In this document: positions 49,451 through 62,183 of the stretch, piece by piece | Position numbering within the stretch: the first letter of the stretch is position 1 | Layout: each line of letters begins with the position of its first letter | DNA from: Megalobrama amblycephala | Lineage: Eukaryota; Chordata; Actinopteri; Cypriniformes; Xenocyprididae | NCBI RefSeq assembly: GCF_018812025.1 | Contig: NC_063053.1 | Location: 15,046,623-15,110,622, forward strand | Reading direction: 5' to 3' | Length of the DNA: 64,000 nt | Translations under genes and position numbers: made by a program | Notes under the pieces: model-generated | The model's database searches: none | The model's input: only the letters and a program-made list of their open reading frames with translations | Told to the model about the DNA's origin: nothing

Positions 49451-49632
49451 CGTTACAAGAGCATCAGCTTTTGTTTCTGCTCTGAGTGCCTCAAGACAAT
49501 GTCGAACTGTGTGAGTGAATGTTAGAAATCAGGAATGGTGAAAGGAAATTGTGCTTGGTACATTTTTCATCTTCAAACCAAACTTGGGTCTTCAGCCAAC
49601 AAAGTTTAAATTAAAGTCTGGCTAGTGCACTT

Positions 49633-50640
49633 ACAACCCGATCTCATGGCAATTCGTACGTATTTTACGAGGTGGCTAATTCGTACAAATTCATATGACC
49701 TCACTCGTACGTTTTTTGCTAAATCATACTTATTATACGAGTTCCCAAATTCGTATGAATTCGTACAAATGACCTACCCCTAACCCCGCCCCTAAACCTA
49801 CCCATCACTGTGGTTTAGAGAAATCTGGACTTAATGTGTAAACATTATGGGAAGTGCCAACGCTATCTTACGACCAATTCGTACCATTAGCCACCTCGTA
49901 AAATACGTACGAATTGGTCGTGAGATAGCGTTGGTACTTCACCTAATGTTTACACATTAAAGGTACAATATGTAATAATTTTGTCCGCTAGAGGTCGCTA
50001 GAAGCCTATTCAAAACAAAGGCATAGCTTGATGACGGCAAGTTTTAGAGCGGAATCTTGGGACATGTGGCCTCCACCTCAACGGACGGTGCAAAAGAATA
50101 GGGATTGGAGTCGGGAAGAACTCATGTTAATGGATGAGATTATTAATGTTATTGTAGTATGAAGCAGAGCATGACCAAGTGTTGTGGGAGCTGAACGAGG
50201 CCGCTGGAGTGTTAGCTATTTGACAAAATAGTGTTTTTCTCTGAGGCATGGTAAAGCATGGTAATTCGAATAAAAGACAAAACGTGTTGAGCTATATAAC
50301 AACAATTCGTTTTCTGTCTATAAATATATCAAAACAGACGTTCCCTTGTCTATTAAAACGTGTAATATTTTAAAGCGTCTTTGGTGTTTCCATGGTTTCT
50401 ACAAAATAAAACCGGAAACCGAGGGGTAATGCGGGTATGATGCAATTGACAGGCGACTCCTCACACGTCCCGGAGTCTTGGTTAAAATTGCAATTTTCTC
50501 ACGATTTACAAATAGTTGGAAACATTTGGGATATCGTAAGTACTCAAGTGAACAAAATATATAACACGGGCCTAGTGGTTTTTGGATATTTTACTGCAAA
50601 AATATTACATATTGCACCTTTAAGTCTGGAGTTTATGCAT
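49633..50640. mobile_element. Fold-back repeat (CGTACGTATTTTACGAGG type), split by a MITE
   Basis: cgtacgtattttacgaggtg (about 49658) recurs inverted at about 49890-49912, and a second, longer palindrome spans 49830-49960 (ttaatgtgtaaaca...tgtttacacattaa, with cgaccaattcgtac/gtacgaattggtcg inside). The right arm resumes at 50624 after the insert at 49961-50619. Confidence 0.7.
49961..50619. mobile_element. TTAA-flanked MITE, AGGTACAATATGTAATA family
   Basis: TTAA at 49957-49960 and 50620-50623; ends aggtacaatatgtaata and tattacatattgcacct are inverted repeats. It is 659 bp and non-coding. The insertion point is inside the right arm of the fold-back repeat. Confidence 0.88.
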
Positions 50641-50892
50641 ATCTTTTGTAACGTTTTAGACTCCGTTTACACCTGTATTTAGAGTCATTCACTTGTGATG
50701 CTTTTTGTCATAAATGACAGAAAATCCATCAATGGCGTCATAAATGACGCATTGTGTCATAAATAATGGAAAAATTTCATCAATGGTAAGGAAAGAGTTA
50801 ATGTGGGCATGTTCGGCATGTAGAATTAGTTTGTCTTACACAGCCTATGTAGAATTAGCATGGCTTTGCTTGATCAACAACTTTCTGCATGG

Positions 50893-51355
50893 TACACTCT
50901 AAAAAATGCTGGGTTAAAAACAACCCAAGTTGGGTTGAAAATGGACAAACCTAGCGGTTGTGTTAAATGTTTGCCCAATCCACTGGGTAGTTTTATTTAA
51001 CTCAACTATTGTTTAAAAATTACTGTATTGCTTGCTAAAAATGAACCCAAAGTATGCTGGAAATTAACATTTATTAATATGTTTAATTAATGAACATTTA
51101 TTAATAAGTTTAATGAATAATAATTCAACAATAAACATTACATTGCTTATTAATAAATGTTCATCTTATGATTATTATTGTTGCCTCTAGTAATTATGTG
51201 TCTGATTTTTAATTTCCAACCTATTTTGGGTTCATTTTAAGCCAGCCATATAGTAATTTTTAAACAATTGTTGGGTAGGGGCTAATAAAACCGCCCAGCA
51301 CGTTGGGCAAACATTTAACCCAACCACTGGGTTAAAACAACCCAGTCACTGAATT
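50893..51355. mobile_element. Palindromic MITE with GGGTTAAAA / CAACCCA motifs
   Basis: The left part carries tgctgggttaaaaacaaccc and ccactgggtagttttattt. The right part carries inverted forms (gctaataaaaccgcccagca, aacatttaacccaaccactg, tgggttaaaacaaccca). The arms flank an AT-rich centre of repeated ttaataaatgttca words. No clear target duplication. Confidence 0.65.
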
Positions 51356-52802
51356 TATTTGATTTCAGGAAGTAATAAGAATCATTTCCTTTACCCTAAT
51401 CCTTCATTTGAGAGCTGAATGAATAAGATTACAGGATGAACATTATTTAGTTACTAATAAATCTGATCACATTATGGTAAACATAACAAGAAAACAACAG
51501 AATAATAAAACAAATGACCTGTAAGTACTATTTTTTTTTTCTTCTTTTGAATAAGCTGACATTTATTTATAGAATGAGATTTGTGGCTTTTAAAAGAAAA
51601 TGTGTGATTTGTTGTTTTTTGGTATGTGGCTGAAATTAACATAAGGCTAAAAATGACACATTTTAGGGGGTCCTCATGATGTTGTTCATAAGGTCTTTCA
51701 TAGTCAAAGTTAAAAAATCATTGCCAGAGAAATGGCTTTGAAAGCTTGCCTGGGCAATGTATTTTTCCTTGTTTTATGGACATTTTAACAAATTATCTCT
51801 AATTGACAGGATTTTAAGCTTTGCTTGGGTGCACCTTGGATGTTCTCATCTCCATGGCAACAGAGATACTCCTCTGCCACTCATGACAGCACAACATTTC
51901 TGCTCATGTTCAGAGAAACTCTTCATTGCACACCACATCTGCAAAATGGTGCCAGTTACATGTGATTTGTTAGATCTGATCAAGCATTTGTCTATTTAGC
52001 AATGAAATTGAAATGGTTTCAAAAGTATCAGCAGGAATATATTCACGCGTTCATACACGTTTATTTTATAAATTTAATCTCCCGGCCAGTGTTATAATTT
52101 AATTTTATGGATTTTTCATTCATTTTTAATTTCAATTAAATGTTACAAATGCTACATACTTTATCACTAGAAAAAAACCTGAAATAACTCTTTAAATATG
52201 AAAGTATAGAACATTTTTAGCATGAAGTGTTCTTTAAAATTGAGTCAAGAACCTTAGGGGTCTATATAGTACCCCATTGATCATTTTCTTCTAATTTCAG
52301 ATGACCCAACACCTGTGAAGAGATAAAGCCAACTCTGAATCAACATACATGTTGATTTTCTAAATATTGTAATCATTATGATCACAACTTGTAATAATTG
52401 CTTTAATAAGCTCATTGTTTCTGCCTAAAATTAATACATAATATCAGCTAACTGCATGATTTGTATTATCTTACAATTGTATACATTTCTGACATGAACA
52501 GATTACTTTCGTTTGAAATTTAGAAACATGGAATTTTCTGTAAATCTGATTTGAAATGATCTGTATTGTGGAAAGTGCTATACAAATAAATGTGAACTGA
52601 ATTCTAAGAGTGTATAAACACTCTTATATATATATATATATACCAGGCAGGGGCCACTTGTGCTTTTAGGGGGCACACTTTAACATTTATCTTCAAGGTA
52701 CAATAAATGACTCTTTTCATCACTACTGCCACAGCAAAAACTGCACATTGCACCCAGTTTCAGAAAATTGTTTGGTGCGATAAACCCCACCCCCAGAACT
52801 GC

Positions 52803-52805
52803 TAT

Positions 52806-52871
<66 letters not shown>
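52803..52871. repeat. Compound (AT)n(CA)n microsatellite
   Basis: About 26 AT-type units grade into eight CA units. Confidence 0.95.
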
Positions 52872-54705
52872 GTAACTATCTGTAACATTTGTAACAATAC
52901 AAAGCTTCTAAGTCAGTTTTAAATAGGTTCAAATTGCTCTGGCAGATCCAACCTACATGAAAGATCTCAAATGAGTTGAGCATATTTAATGTCTTAGAGC
53001 ACCACTTCTTGTGAATTATTGGCTAAAAGATCAGGAATCATCAAGTTCAATATATTATTTAAAAAGCCGTATTCTAGTGAAGTAATAATAAACCTTCGCC
53101 AGTGCATCACCCTTAAAAATTATTGACAGTAAATTATTTGACTCATTAACATCATCATTTACAGTATCTTTTATTTGTTAGAGCTTTCTTGCAGAGACAG
53201 ATCAAGCCAACACCTTAATTTCTGAGAGTTTTTTTCATCCAATAAAGAGTGGATGAAAAAAAACAAAAAAAACACTGCAGCTGTTGTGCCACTAAATCCT
53301 GTGTTCTGTAAAAAAGACAGTCCTGCTGTGAGAAATGAGCATTTGCGTGAGGATCAGGGTCAGCTCCTATAAACTACAGTAGCTACTTTAAAGTGTTCAA
53401 CTCTAATTACAGATATAGGACCGTTCATTGTGGGCTTGGGTCAAATGGGTCACAGACAATAGATCTACTGAAAAAGCTAAGAGTAATTTCTAAGAACATA
53501 GTGTTCTGTATAATCTCCTTAGACTTAGCAATTTGCAAAATGCAATATGCAAAAGTCTGAAGTATATAGGGCTTTTTGAACTTTTAGGGATGTGATGACG
53601 GAAAAGATCTGTTGGCAGTAAAACCAAATGACAGGCACACCTCAAAGGCATGCAAAAATGATTTGATGTGAACAGTGTGCACTACTGTTAAACATCATTT
53701 GTGCATATGCTGTTTCAGCAACCCGGGAGCCAGAAGATAATTGGATTCCTTTAAATTATGTCACATCTCTTTTGCACCTTTATGCACACTAGTTTCTGCA
53801 TGATGGATCATACTTGAAATGATGTTAAAGTAATGCTGGGTAATGCTCACCGAACATGTCCTCAGAATATAATTTCTTGCATTTAACATTTTCAAAGGAA
53901 AGTGATGTCACAGACATTTACATTAGCATAATTAAAATCAATTACTATTGGATTAGTTGTGACTTTGCAGCTAACACCTGACATCTGATACTAATAACAG
54001 AATTACATGATAACATAAAACATTAAAATGAAGGAGTACTCGAAGTCCTTCTTCTCTTTGGATGGAAGGAAACTAATTTGTATTTGTCATTTGTACCTTT
54101 CATTGGATTCAAAAGATTCAGTGGCCTGTGGCAAATCATTACAATCATTAGAGACCATCAGTAAAATTGGTATGTCTCTCAGGCTCAATACATCAATCGG
54201 CTATAATGTTAAGTTCAAAGCAAAGTCAAGTGGCAGTTCTACAGACCATTGTTTTATATGCAAAATCCAAGGGCCCTGCATTATTATATTTTGGTAAGGA
54301 TGGATGGGTGGATTGATCTTGAAATATCGATTCTATTAATGTTTTTTTATGTCTTATTAAAATATTATTATTATTACTTTTACTATCGATTATTATTTAT
54401 TTAGCAGAACCCTTGAAATGAAAAAATGACTGTTAGATGTGTATAGGACAGGAACTAAATCCTAACTCCTTCCGCTCATCTGAACATGAGAAGAAATGAT
54501 GAAAGACACAAGCAATCACAGACAGAGCTTACTGACAGCACTCATTACAGAGACAGAAACACATCAGTCAACTTATTTTACACCAAAAGAGGCACAGCTA
54601 ATGTGACATTTATTACAATGTTTAAAATGTATCGGTTTCTGTAATTGTAAAGCACTTGTAAATGATCAGAAAGCTGATTATTTACTGATATCCATGAAAT
54701 ATTAA

Positions 54706-54737
54706 ATAATATAATATAATATAATATAATATAATAA
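54706..54737. repeat. (ATAAT)n pentanucleotide repeat
   Basis: About six copies of the 5-bp unit. Confidence 0.9.
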
Positions 54738-55440
54738 ACTGCCTTAATTACTCATTTTATCCTTAACTGAAAAAAAAAGAAATTTATTACAAATGTTGGT
54801 ATTACAATCCATATTTGACTTACAGAAAATTCATATTTATCATGGTCAGTTTACTTGTGAAAGTAAATGCCTCAAATCTTGGCATCAAAAAAAGCTAATA
54901 AACATTTGCCTAATTTTTGCCCCTGAAAAACGACAAAGCCAAATCAGTAGCTAATTCAGGTTTATCTATGTGCTACACTAATGTGAGGAGTCAAGTGTTG
55001 TTATATATTAGTGATAAATCTATAATGTTATAAAGTTATAAATAATGACAATACAGGTATATTTAAGTATTGTCAATGTTCCATGCTGAAGATAACAAAC
55101 AAAACACAAAATCTCTACTGTTGCCATGGTTACCTCAGATTTTTGTGTTTATCTTTTGGCGAAAATATGCGGTTTGATTAACTTTTATTTTATACTTTTG
55201 AGGTTACTGAAATGTTTAACATTTGAGTGACCCAAAAAAAACAAAACAAAAACAATATAGCCTACTTATAAGACCCCAACCTTTTGTTTTCACTTCCTTT
55301 TGTAGAGTTAAAGCCTAATTCAAACTACAATTCGCATGCTGTAAATATTGCACTAAGATATAAACTCAGCTGGAGATGCAGAAGAGTACAAATTCATACA
55401 GCTTCACCGATGAGAAAGTGGGGAGCTGGAATCATTGGAA

Positions 55441-55782
55441 AGCCGTCAGCGACTGCTGAAAAGCCTCTAGTCATGTGCATATATGTGTGACGTCATTTTG
55501 TTGAATAAAATGCGAATACGCGGTATGAGCGACGCTCGATACAATTTCACGAGGGTAATGTAAGAACAGCGGGGATAGATTTATCATAGAGTCATAATTA
55601 AAAGGGACTTGTAACCTGGGTATAGGCTACTTGCAGCAGCAGCAGCAGACTGTCTCAGAAGAACGGTTGGGACTCCGAGCGTTTTGAAGTCGGACAGGTA
55701 GGCTATCGATATCAAAGAACGTGACTGATAAACCGCACGCGCTTAAAGAACTTGGGCGAATCCCACCCGTACAGCATTTGCC
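55441..55782 (+). promoter_or_regulatory. oprm1: oprm1 proximal promoter / 5' UTR region
   Basis: Unique-looking, relatively CpG-rich sequence directly before exon 1. It includes the CRE, a (CAG)5 tract at about 55634-55648, and a strong Kozak context at the start (gccATGg). No certain TATA box. A gacaggtaggc at about 55693 could act as a donor in an alternative 5' UTR, but this is unproven. The transcription start cannot be placed. Confidence 0.5.
55488..55495. promoter_or_regulatory. Consensus cAMP response element upstream of oprm1
   Basis: The full palindrome TGACGTCA lies 288 bp before the oprm1 start codon, within a locally CpG-containing stretch (55500-55570). CREB-type factors bind this sequence. 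A role here is inferred from position only. Confidence 0.5.
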
Positions 55783-56039
55783 ATGGAAACCACTGGCAAC
55801 ATTTCGGACTTTCTCTATGCGCTTTCTAACCCAGCGATGTCGAACAGCAGCGTATTCTGCCGAAACTTCAGCAACAGCTCCAGTCTCGTGAACATGAACA
55901 GCTCCAGATGTGACAGGACTGCTGAGCTGGACAAAAGCTCAACTCCTGTGATAGTGGCGATCATCATCACTGCCTTATATTCTATAGTGTGTGTGTTGGG
56001 ACTCGTGGGCAACGTCCTCGTCATGTATGTTATTATAAG
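55783..56039 (+). CDS. oprm1: oprm1 coding exon 1 (mu-type opioid receptor N-terminus and TM1)
   Basis: Encodes 85 complete codons plus two bases of an Arg codon before the donor gtaagt, the phase at which opioid receptor exon 1 ends. Residues 1-54 are extracellular, with five N-glycosylation sequons (Asn6, 21, 28, 31 and 39) and no signal peptide. Residues about 55-85 form transmembrane helix 1, with the class A signature GN (Asn77, position 1.50) inside ALYSIVC.LGLVGNVLVMYV. The NVLVMYVIIR ending fits mu better than kappa (MFVIIR) or delta (MFGIVR) receptors, and rgs17 next door supports mu. The start is the first in-frame ATG with a strong Kozak context. The product would be a Gi/o/z-coupled plasma-membrane receptor for opioid peptides. 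No exon 2 (the YTKMKTATN segment onward) is found to base 64000. Confidence 0.9.
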
Positions 56040-57498
56040 GTAAGTGATGACATGTAGGTAAATTGCTTTACCTGTTGCCGATGCATAAAAACATCTGGCT
56101 TCATCTGAATAGCACATTTAAGGGAAAAATGGTTTCTTTTAAAACTAGGCTACTTATTAGTTTCACCTGTTGAAAGAGATGCTGATAGTGTTTTCCGGCC
56201 ATTAGAGTTGTAAACAGCACGTTCAGTGCAGAAACTCCCTGTTGTGATGTTGTGATTAATCATTCGGTCACAAAACGGCCTTAAAATGATTAAAGAATCT
56301 CTTGCAGCCTAGTTCATAAGCCTGTATGTTTTATATAAAATATGCGTGGTTCTCATTTGTAAAATATAAATGCTTCTCAGCTCAGCACTAGCCTATGTAT
56401 TTCATATCCACTGATGAAACAGATCATGAGTGCATACGCGTTTCTATTAGGTTCCTGTCAGCGTACTGGAGAACAACACATTACGTGTCATTCACATTGA
56501 TTTGGCACTCAATATGGTGAAGTACGCATACTTTTCTATCACGTGTATTAAGTAACATTTTGACGTTCGTTTTTTAATGCTGAAGAGCAAGCAAATGGAA
56601 CAAAACTGGGCGGATGCTTCATGAATAAACCATAGCGAAATGCAGCAGAAAGTGAATGGCATAAGAGATGGATATGAAAAAAGATAGACAGACAGACTTA
56701 GGCTTCACCAATGGAGTGTTTGTACACATGCCCATGCTGTTTTCCCCTATATGCACGTACAATTCACACCTGTCAACTGCTAAGATGATTCAGAACCGGT
56801 TTCTGTGACTTACCTCATCAGACACATGGCAAACACACCTAACCTGATCCTATAAACCTAGGATCACAGTAATGGGCATAAGGGAAGGATGCAATCAATA
56901 AAGTAATTAAACAGATAGTGAATGAATTTCAATGATGGGGTGAGGGCTTGTTCGTCTTAGAGAATTGTGATTAAATAGGTGGCACTGTATTTCAGATCAC
57001 GTACACATTAACCTCTTCAGAGATGCTGTGTTTAATACAGTGGATACAACTTTTATATCCTTCTTAAACAGCTTAATATTTAGTCAACAGATATTAGCAG
57101 ATATGAGGCTTATGGAGCGAATCGATCAATTTGTTTTTAATTGCTAAAGTATTGACCCCTGTGTAAGGTCACCTGATTTTCTTTGCTTTGTGAAGGCTCA
57201 GTGCTTTCCGGGAGTTTATGAGCAACCAGTCAGAGTTTTAGAGGCAGCTTCCTACAGTGGGAAGCAAAAGAAAGCTATAGCCCAGTAGGTGCAATCTACT
57301 TCTGTGATTAATGAGCCGATTGCAGGCTGGGATTGGTTTATCGAGCCCCATCATGTGGTAATAAAATCAGCCTTGGGAGAAATAAAAAATATGGAGTAAT
57401 GACATAAGTCGATTTAAAGGTGCATAACAAGGTTTCCTCTCACGCAGTTATCTAAAGAGCTTAGGAACAGATCTAGCTGGGAATTCACTTTGCTTTAA

Positions 57499-57727
57499 TG
57501 GGATAGTTCACCAAAAAATGAAGAAATGTACTCATTTTCATGCTGTTCTAAATCTCTTAAGATATTCTGAAGAACTGTTTTTGCCCAAGTCCAAAACAAC
57601 ACAGGATCCAACTAACTTTCATTGCCTGGGAAGAAAAAAAAGTAATATATAATTCATATATATAAGTTCATATATATACCTGTAAGTCATACAGGTTTGG
57701 TTTTTTGTTTTGGGCTGAACTATCCCA
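57499..57727. mobile_element. TTAA MITE, TGGGATAGTTCACC variant
   Basis: TTAA (57495-57498) then tgggatagttcacc; right end ggctgaactatccca then TTAA (57728-57731). At 229 bp it is a small, complete relative of the 26402 and 31991 elements. Confidence 0.85.
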
Positions 57728-59352
57728 TTAAGTTGGCATGAAACAGAAGTCATTCCAAACTCGTCATATATTGATGCTTGGTCAGGACCCCTTGGCATCA
57801 CTTTTTAATGCACAGCGTTCACCTTTAGCATAATTTTCAATGCAGGGTACTCCATTGCTTTCAGTTGTTTGCCTTATGCATCAGATCAAGATGCATTTAA
57901 TTCTTTGCGTTTGTAAAACAGGAAATGATTTTATAGATATTTATATTTTCATATTTTTAGAACACTCATCTCCACTCCTACCCTAAAACTACCCACTTCT
58001 CAACAATATAAAACATGTAAAAGGCAAATACAAGTAATCACAGGTATTTATTTAAAAATCTGACCAAAAAAAAAAAAAAAAAAAAGTATAAAAGTATTAC
58101 AAACAACCCATATTGTATTCCAAGTCTTCTGAAGCCATATGATATATTTATATGAAGAACAGAGTAGAACTTATTGGAATTATCGTATACGAGTTTCCTA
58201 GTTAAAAATTTGGACATGAATGCCCTCTCAAGTCGTATTTACAACTGGGAAGCTCGGGATAATTCTGATACCCAAGTTCCTGAGTTGGGCAGGCCATTAA
58301 CTTTAAAATGTCCTCCATTTTCGACAACAAAGCACTTGAATGTGACGAGCTCATAATCACAACGTCAGAAGTGGGAAGTAGGAAATTTCCAATAGTACAG
58401 GCAGCACTAATAAATGCACACACTCATATCTCATTCAGAAAATACACTCAAATATTAGCATGGCGCAATCGGTCACGAGACACATGAGATCCAATGGCAT
58501 TTCACAATCAAAGCTGGCGTAATGCTTCTTCTGACTGCAATTTTTAAATGTGTGTGCACAGGATCTAAGCTTGAAGGCGGATGGAGATGGTGATCGTTTT
58601 TGAGTCCGTTTCTCTCGCAAATCAATCGTTTGGAACACTTGGAATATTTGTACATTTTGATTCAATTGTGACTTAGTCGTATCTGCCTATTATATCCTGT
58701 TTCATATTATATAATACACAAATGGGTAGGTTTAGGGGTAAGGATTGGGTTATGTACTCAAACATGACTAAATAGTGAACATAAAAAAAGTAAAATAAAT
58801 GTAAATAAAATTATGCTGACTGATTAAATTGAAAATCACACCCCAACATAAATGTTATAACGGCAAAATTATACCCCAATATATAATTCCATCATGGCGA
58901 TAAAATTTCCATGTCCATGGCATCTGTGTACTCTCTTAATAATGTTGGGTTAAAAATAACCCAATGATGTTAAAAATGACCCAATTTTTTGGTATATAAC
59001 TCAACAGAGTGACCCAATATGTGTAACCAAACGGTTGGGTTAAAAAAAAAAACGTTTTTTACTGTGTATGATGGCAAAGGTTTCTTATTGAAAGCAATGG
59101 AGTACTGAAAAAATGATGCTAAAGAGGTACCCAGTGAGTTAAAAAGTGATGCCAAGCATCAATATGTGACATGTTGAAAGTGAGAATATGTTAATATCTT
59201 AGTGAAATGACTTCTTGTACAAGAAAAAATGTAGGGCGGACTTGATTTTGTCCATTGAGAATTGATTGGATCGTTGAATCATTGTGGTTTGGTATTGCAG
59301 TGATCTCATGTGAGTGACAGGTTGTCCCACCCTTGCGCTTGTAAATATCGTC

Positions 59353-59440
59353 AGAGAAGAGAAGAGAAGAGAAGAGAAGAGAAGAGAAGAGAAGAGAAGA
59401 GAAGAGAAGAGAAGAGAAGAGAAGAGAAGAGAAGAGAAGA
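59353..59440. repeat. (GAAGA)n pentanucleotide repeat
   Basis: About 17 almost perfect 5-bp units. It gives spurious open frames on both strands. Confidence 0.97.
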
Positions 59441-61262
59441 TTTTGTTGCAAGAGGGAGGGGAAGATATTTAGATTACAGATTACAAGGGCATATGAATTT
59501 TAAAAAATATTGATGTGCACAGATAGGCCTTACTCATGTATAATAAATACTGCAATATTCCATAAAAGAACAAAAATTGTCAATTTTGATTTCATGGTGA
59601 CTTTAAAGTCGGCATGAAACTGAAGTTATAATAGTCTTTTCTTCCCTATTGTGAGGTACGTCATTGGGAAAAAAAATTTGGAATGAAAAGTGGTTCTTCT
59701 AAACAAAATGAAATACAAAAAATATGAGGCAATATAAATATCCCACTCCAACCACCAGTGCTCAGATGTTTTACCTTTAGTAAAAAGTGCATGTTACTTC
59801 TATTTGCACTTAGTGTAAAGATGCTACTTCTTGCTATTTATACTTGGTGCAAACATCAATGTAAATAGAATCTAACTTTTTTATACTTAGTGTACCTATT
59901 CACTATAATAAATAAATAGTGAATATGTGCACTCTATTTTGTTTATAAGTCTGTGGTTATTGCAGAATTCAAACATCTCTATTTCAGATCACTGTCTAAA
60001 ACACACCAGAATGTACTACATACAAAAAGATCAAAAGTCAAGATCAAAGCCACTTCCTGCAAGTCTTGCCTCTGAAAATTTAGTGTCACACTTGTACCAA
60101 AACCAACCACCTTATACTACAACACTCATTTAAGAAAACCTTTTTTTCCTTATTTATAATTTATAGTTTCATACAGAATTGCCTTGATACAAAGCCATTG
60201 TTTGTTTTTCTTTTGGTGTCAAAATGATAGAAATAAAAACCACGGTTGTAAAATGCGTAACATTTTAACTCACATCTCCATTTCTTGACAATGTGGAAAT
60301 TGGACCGTAGAAGTAAATGGCCAGTATCCTTTTTTAATGCATTGCATTTGGATTCCCGTTGTTTGAACCCGTTGAGCGTCCATTGTTCAGGCATTCTTTC
60401 AAGTGAGAAACAGTCACAGCTGTGCAGAAAATTAGTTTTAAGTGCTAAGAGAGGGTATGCTGTGAGTTCAAATAACATATGCTTCTTGTAGTGATGGAGA
60501 AGCTCATGCGATTGTTTACAACATTTCAGCTCTGGCAATAACTGAATCCTTTACATGTGTCCTGCAGCTAATAGCAAATGAGAAATAAATGGAAAACATT
60601 TGTCAATTATATTTCTGTAGGCAGAAGGATACTTGAATTAGAGCAAACATTTGTACATATCAATTAATTTTGGATTGGTTTCTCATATACATCATGTGGA
60701 AAGGTTAAAAGCTGTTCTTGTTTTTACTACTCTTCCACAGAAAAGTACACAAGAGATGAGGCAAAAAAAGAAAAAAAATCAATACTGCCCACAGTTTCTC
60801 TCATTTGTTTTATTTATCAAAAGCTTGCGGATATCCCTCCCTTATCTCTGCATATTTTCCTCTTGATTTGTGCCAAATGAACCTCAAACATTCAATTATT
60901 AAGATAAAAGTAAAAATCATATCACATTCGGCACTACAGAGACAACCAAAAGAGGGGTTATTCAATACTGAGCTCTAGATAACTGACTGATTAATGTCTT
61001 AAGGTTTCAGACAGCTATACTCAATCCAGCGCTGGCTTTTTGCACCCTTTTCACTTTATAGCATTTTGAACTCAGCTTCCGAATGCGCAGGTAGGCTAAA
61101 TGATGTATACAGAGCTAACAAAAGGTACGGTAGCCACAAATGTTTATTGATCCTTGTGCAAGCCTAATGGTTCTTATGATCCATTATAAAATATGTGTAA
61201 ATAGGGCTCTTGTCCGGAAGGATGTTGTTTGAGAGGTTGTATTTCCCCCATATATATATATA

Positions 61263-62119
61263 CAGGGGTGCACATAACTTTTTTGATCTGGTTCTCAAGG
61301 GAGTAACTGGAGATGTTGCTTGGTACTCACACTTTACGTGACACATCCTAAAAGCTGTCCTTATCATTTTCCTACTGACTGCTCTCCTCACTATCTTCTT
61401 TTCTCTCGAACATGGGAGATGATGATAATGATTTTTTTTTTTTTAATAACATTAATGACAGTAAAGGCTGCTGTCACTTTAAGAAGGAAAGCACGGACCG
61501 AATAACTGACACACATCCGGTTTCTTTCTCAACACTTCACTTATGACATAACCGAGAGAATACTTGCCGTGACAGATATTTTGACATAATTTTGTGTGTA
61601 TGTTTCCGTTCAAGCGCAAGTAAACGCGAAAGAGGAATTAATTCGGTGTTCGACCGCTGTCTGACTCTCTTCATGCGCGCGTTTCGGGGGTGTGAGGCTG
61701 TACGCACAGATAACAGCTCGCGAGTTCCAATTTTCGCCTCTTCTTCCGCTTTTAAAATCGTTTGAATGTGTTAATTGGCGAGACAAAACACGTCCAAATG
61801 ACAAACTTTCACTCTATGATGGTTAAATATAGCAGTTAATCCGCGAATCATCTGCGTGCCGAACCGTTGGACCTTATCCATATGGATCACGTATTAACTG
61901 CGATCCGTTGCACACCTAATAATTAAAGAACACACATATCATCATGATTGCTATCTTACCAGAGATGGAGAAAAATCCTACTCCAGTAAGTAAACGTGTC
62001 CCTGTGAACCGGTCCTCAAAAATGTTTGTATTTAAAAGCGCTTCCCTCCATGTTTTCTGGTACGCATAGTTTATTTTTACCGCGCATGCGTACCTGCGTA
62101 CCTCTAATGTGTACCCCTG
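61263..62119. mobile_element. CAGGGGTGCACATAA-type transposon fragment or MITE
   Basis: Ends caggggtgcacataac and taatgtgtacccctg are inverted repeats (12-13 matches). Flanks tatatata and tatgtatg agree at six of eight positions, which could be a decayed 8-bp hAT duplication altered by the adjoining microsatellites. It is 857 bp with no transposase frame. Confidence 0.6.
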
Positions 62120-62150
62120 TATGTATGTATGTATGTATGTATGTATGTAC
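62119..62150. repeat. (GTAT)n tetranucleotide repeat
   Basis: About eight units starting at the right edge of the preceding element. Confidence 0.9.
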
Positions 62151-62183
62151 AAAGGAGAAAAGCAATACAAAACAAAAACTATA

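Larger units (their letters stand above)
51356..55440. other. Intergenic region, no gene seen
   Basis: Contains microsatellites (52625-52643, 52803-52871 and 54706-54737) and, near 52556-52604, a LINE/SINE-like tail (tgtggaaagtgctatacaaa, then taaatgtgaactgaatt). Otherwise unassigned. Confidence 0.6.

Noticed and set aside
59191..59513. Frames with repeated LLFSS or REEKR units
   Set aside because: They are translations of the (GAAGA)n microsatellite.
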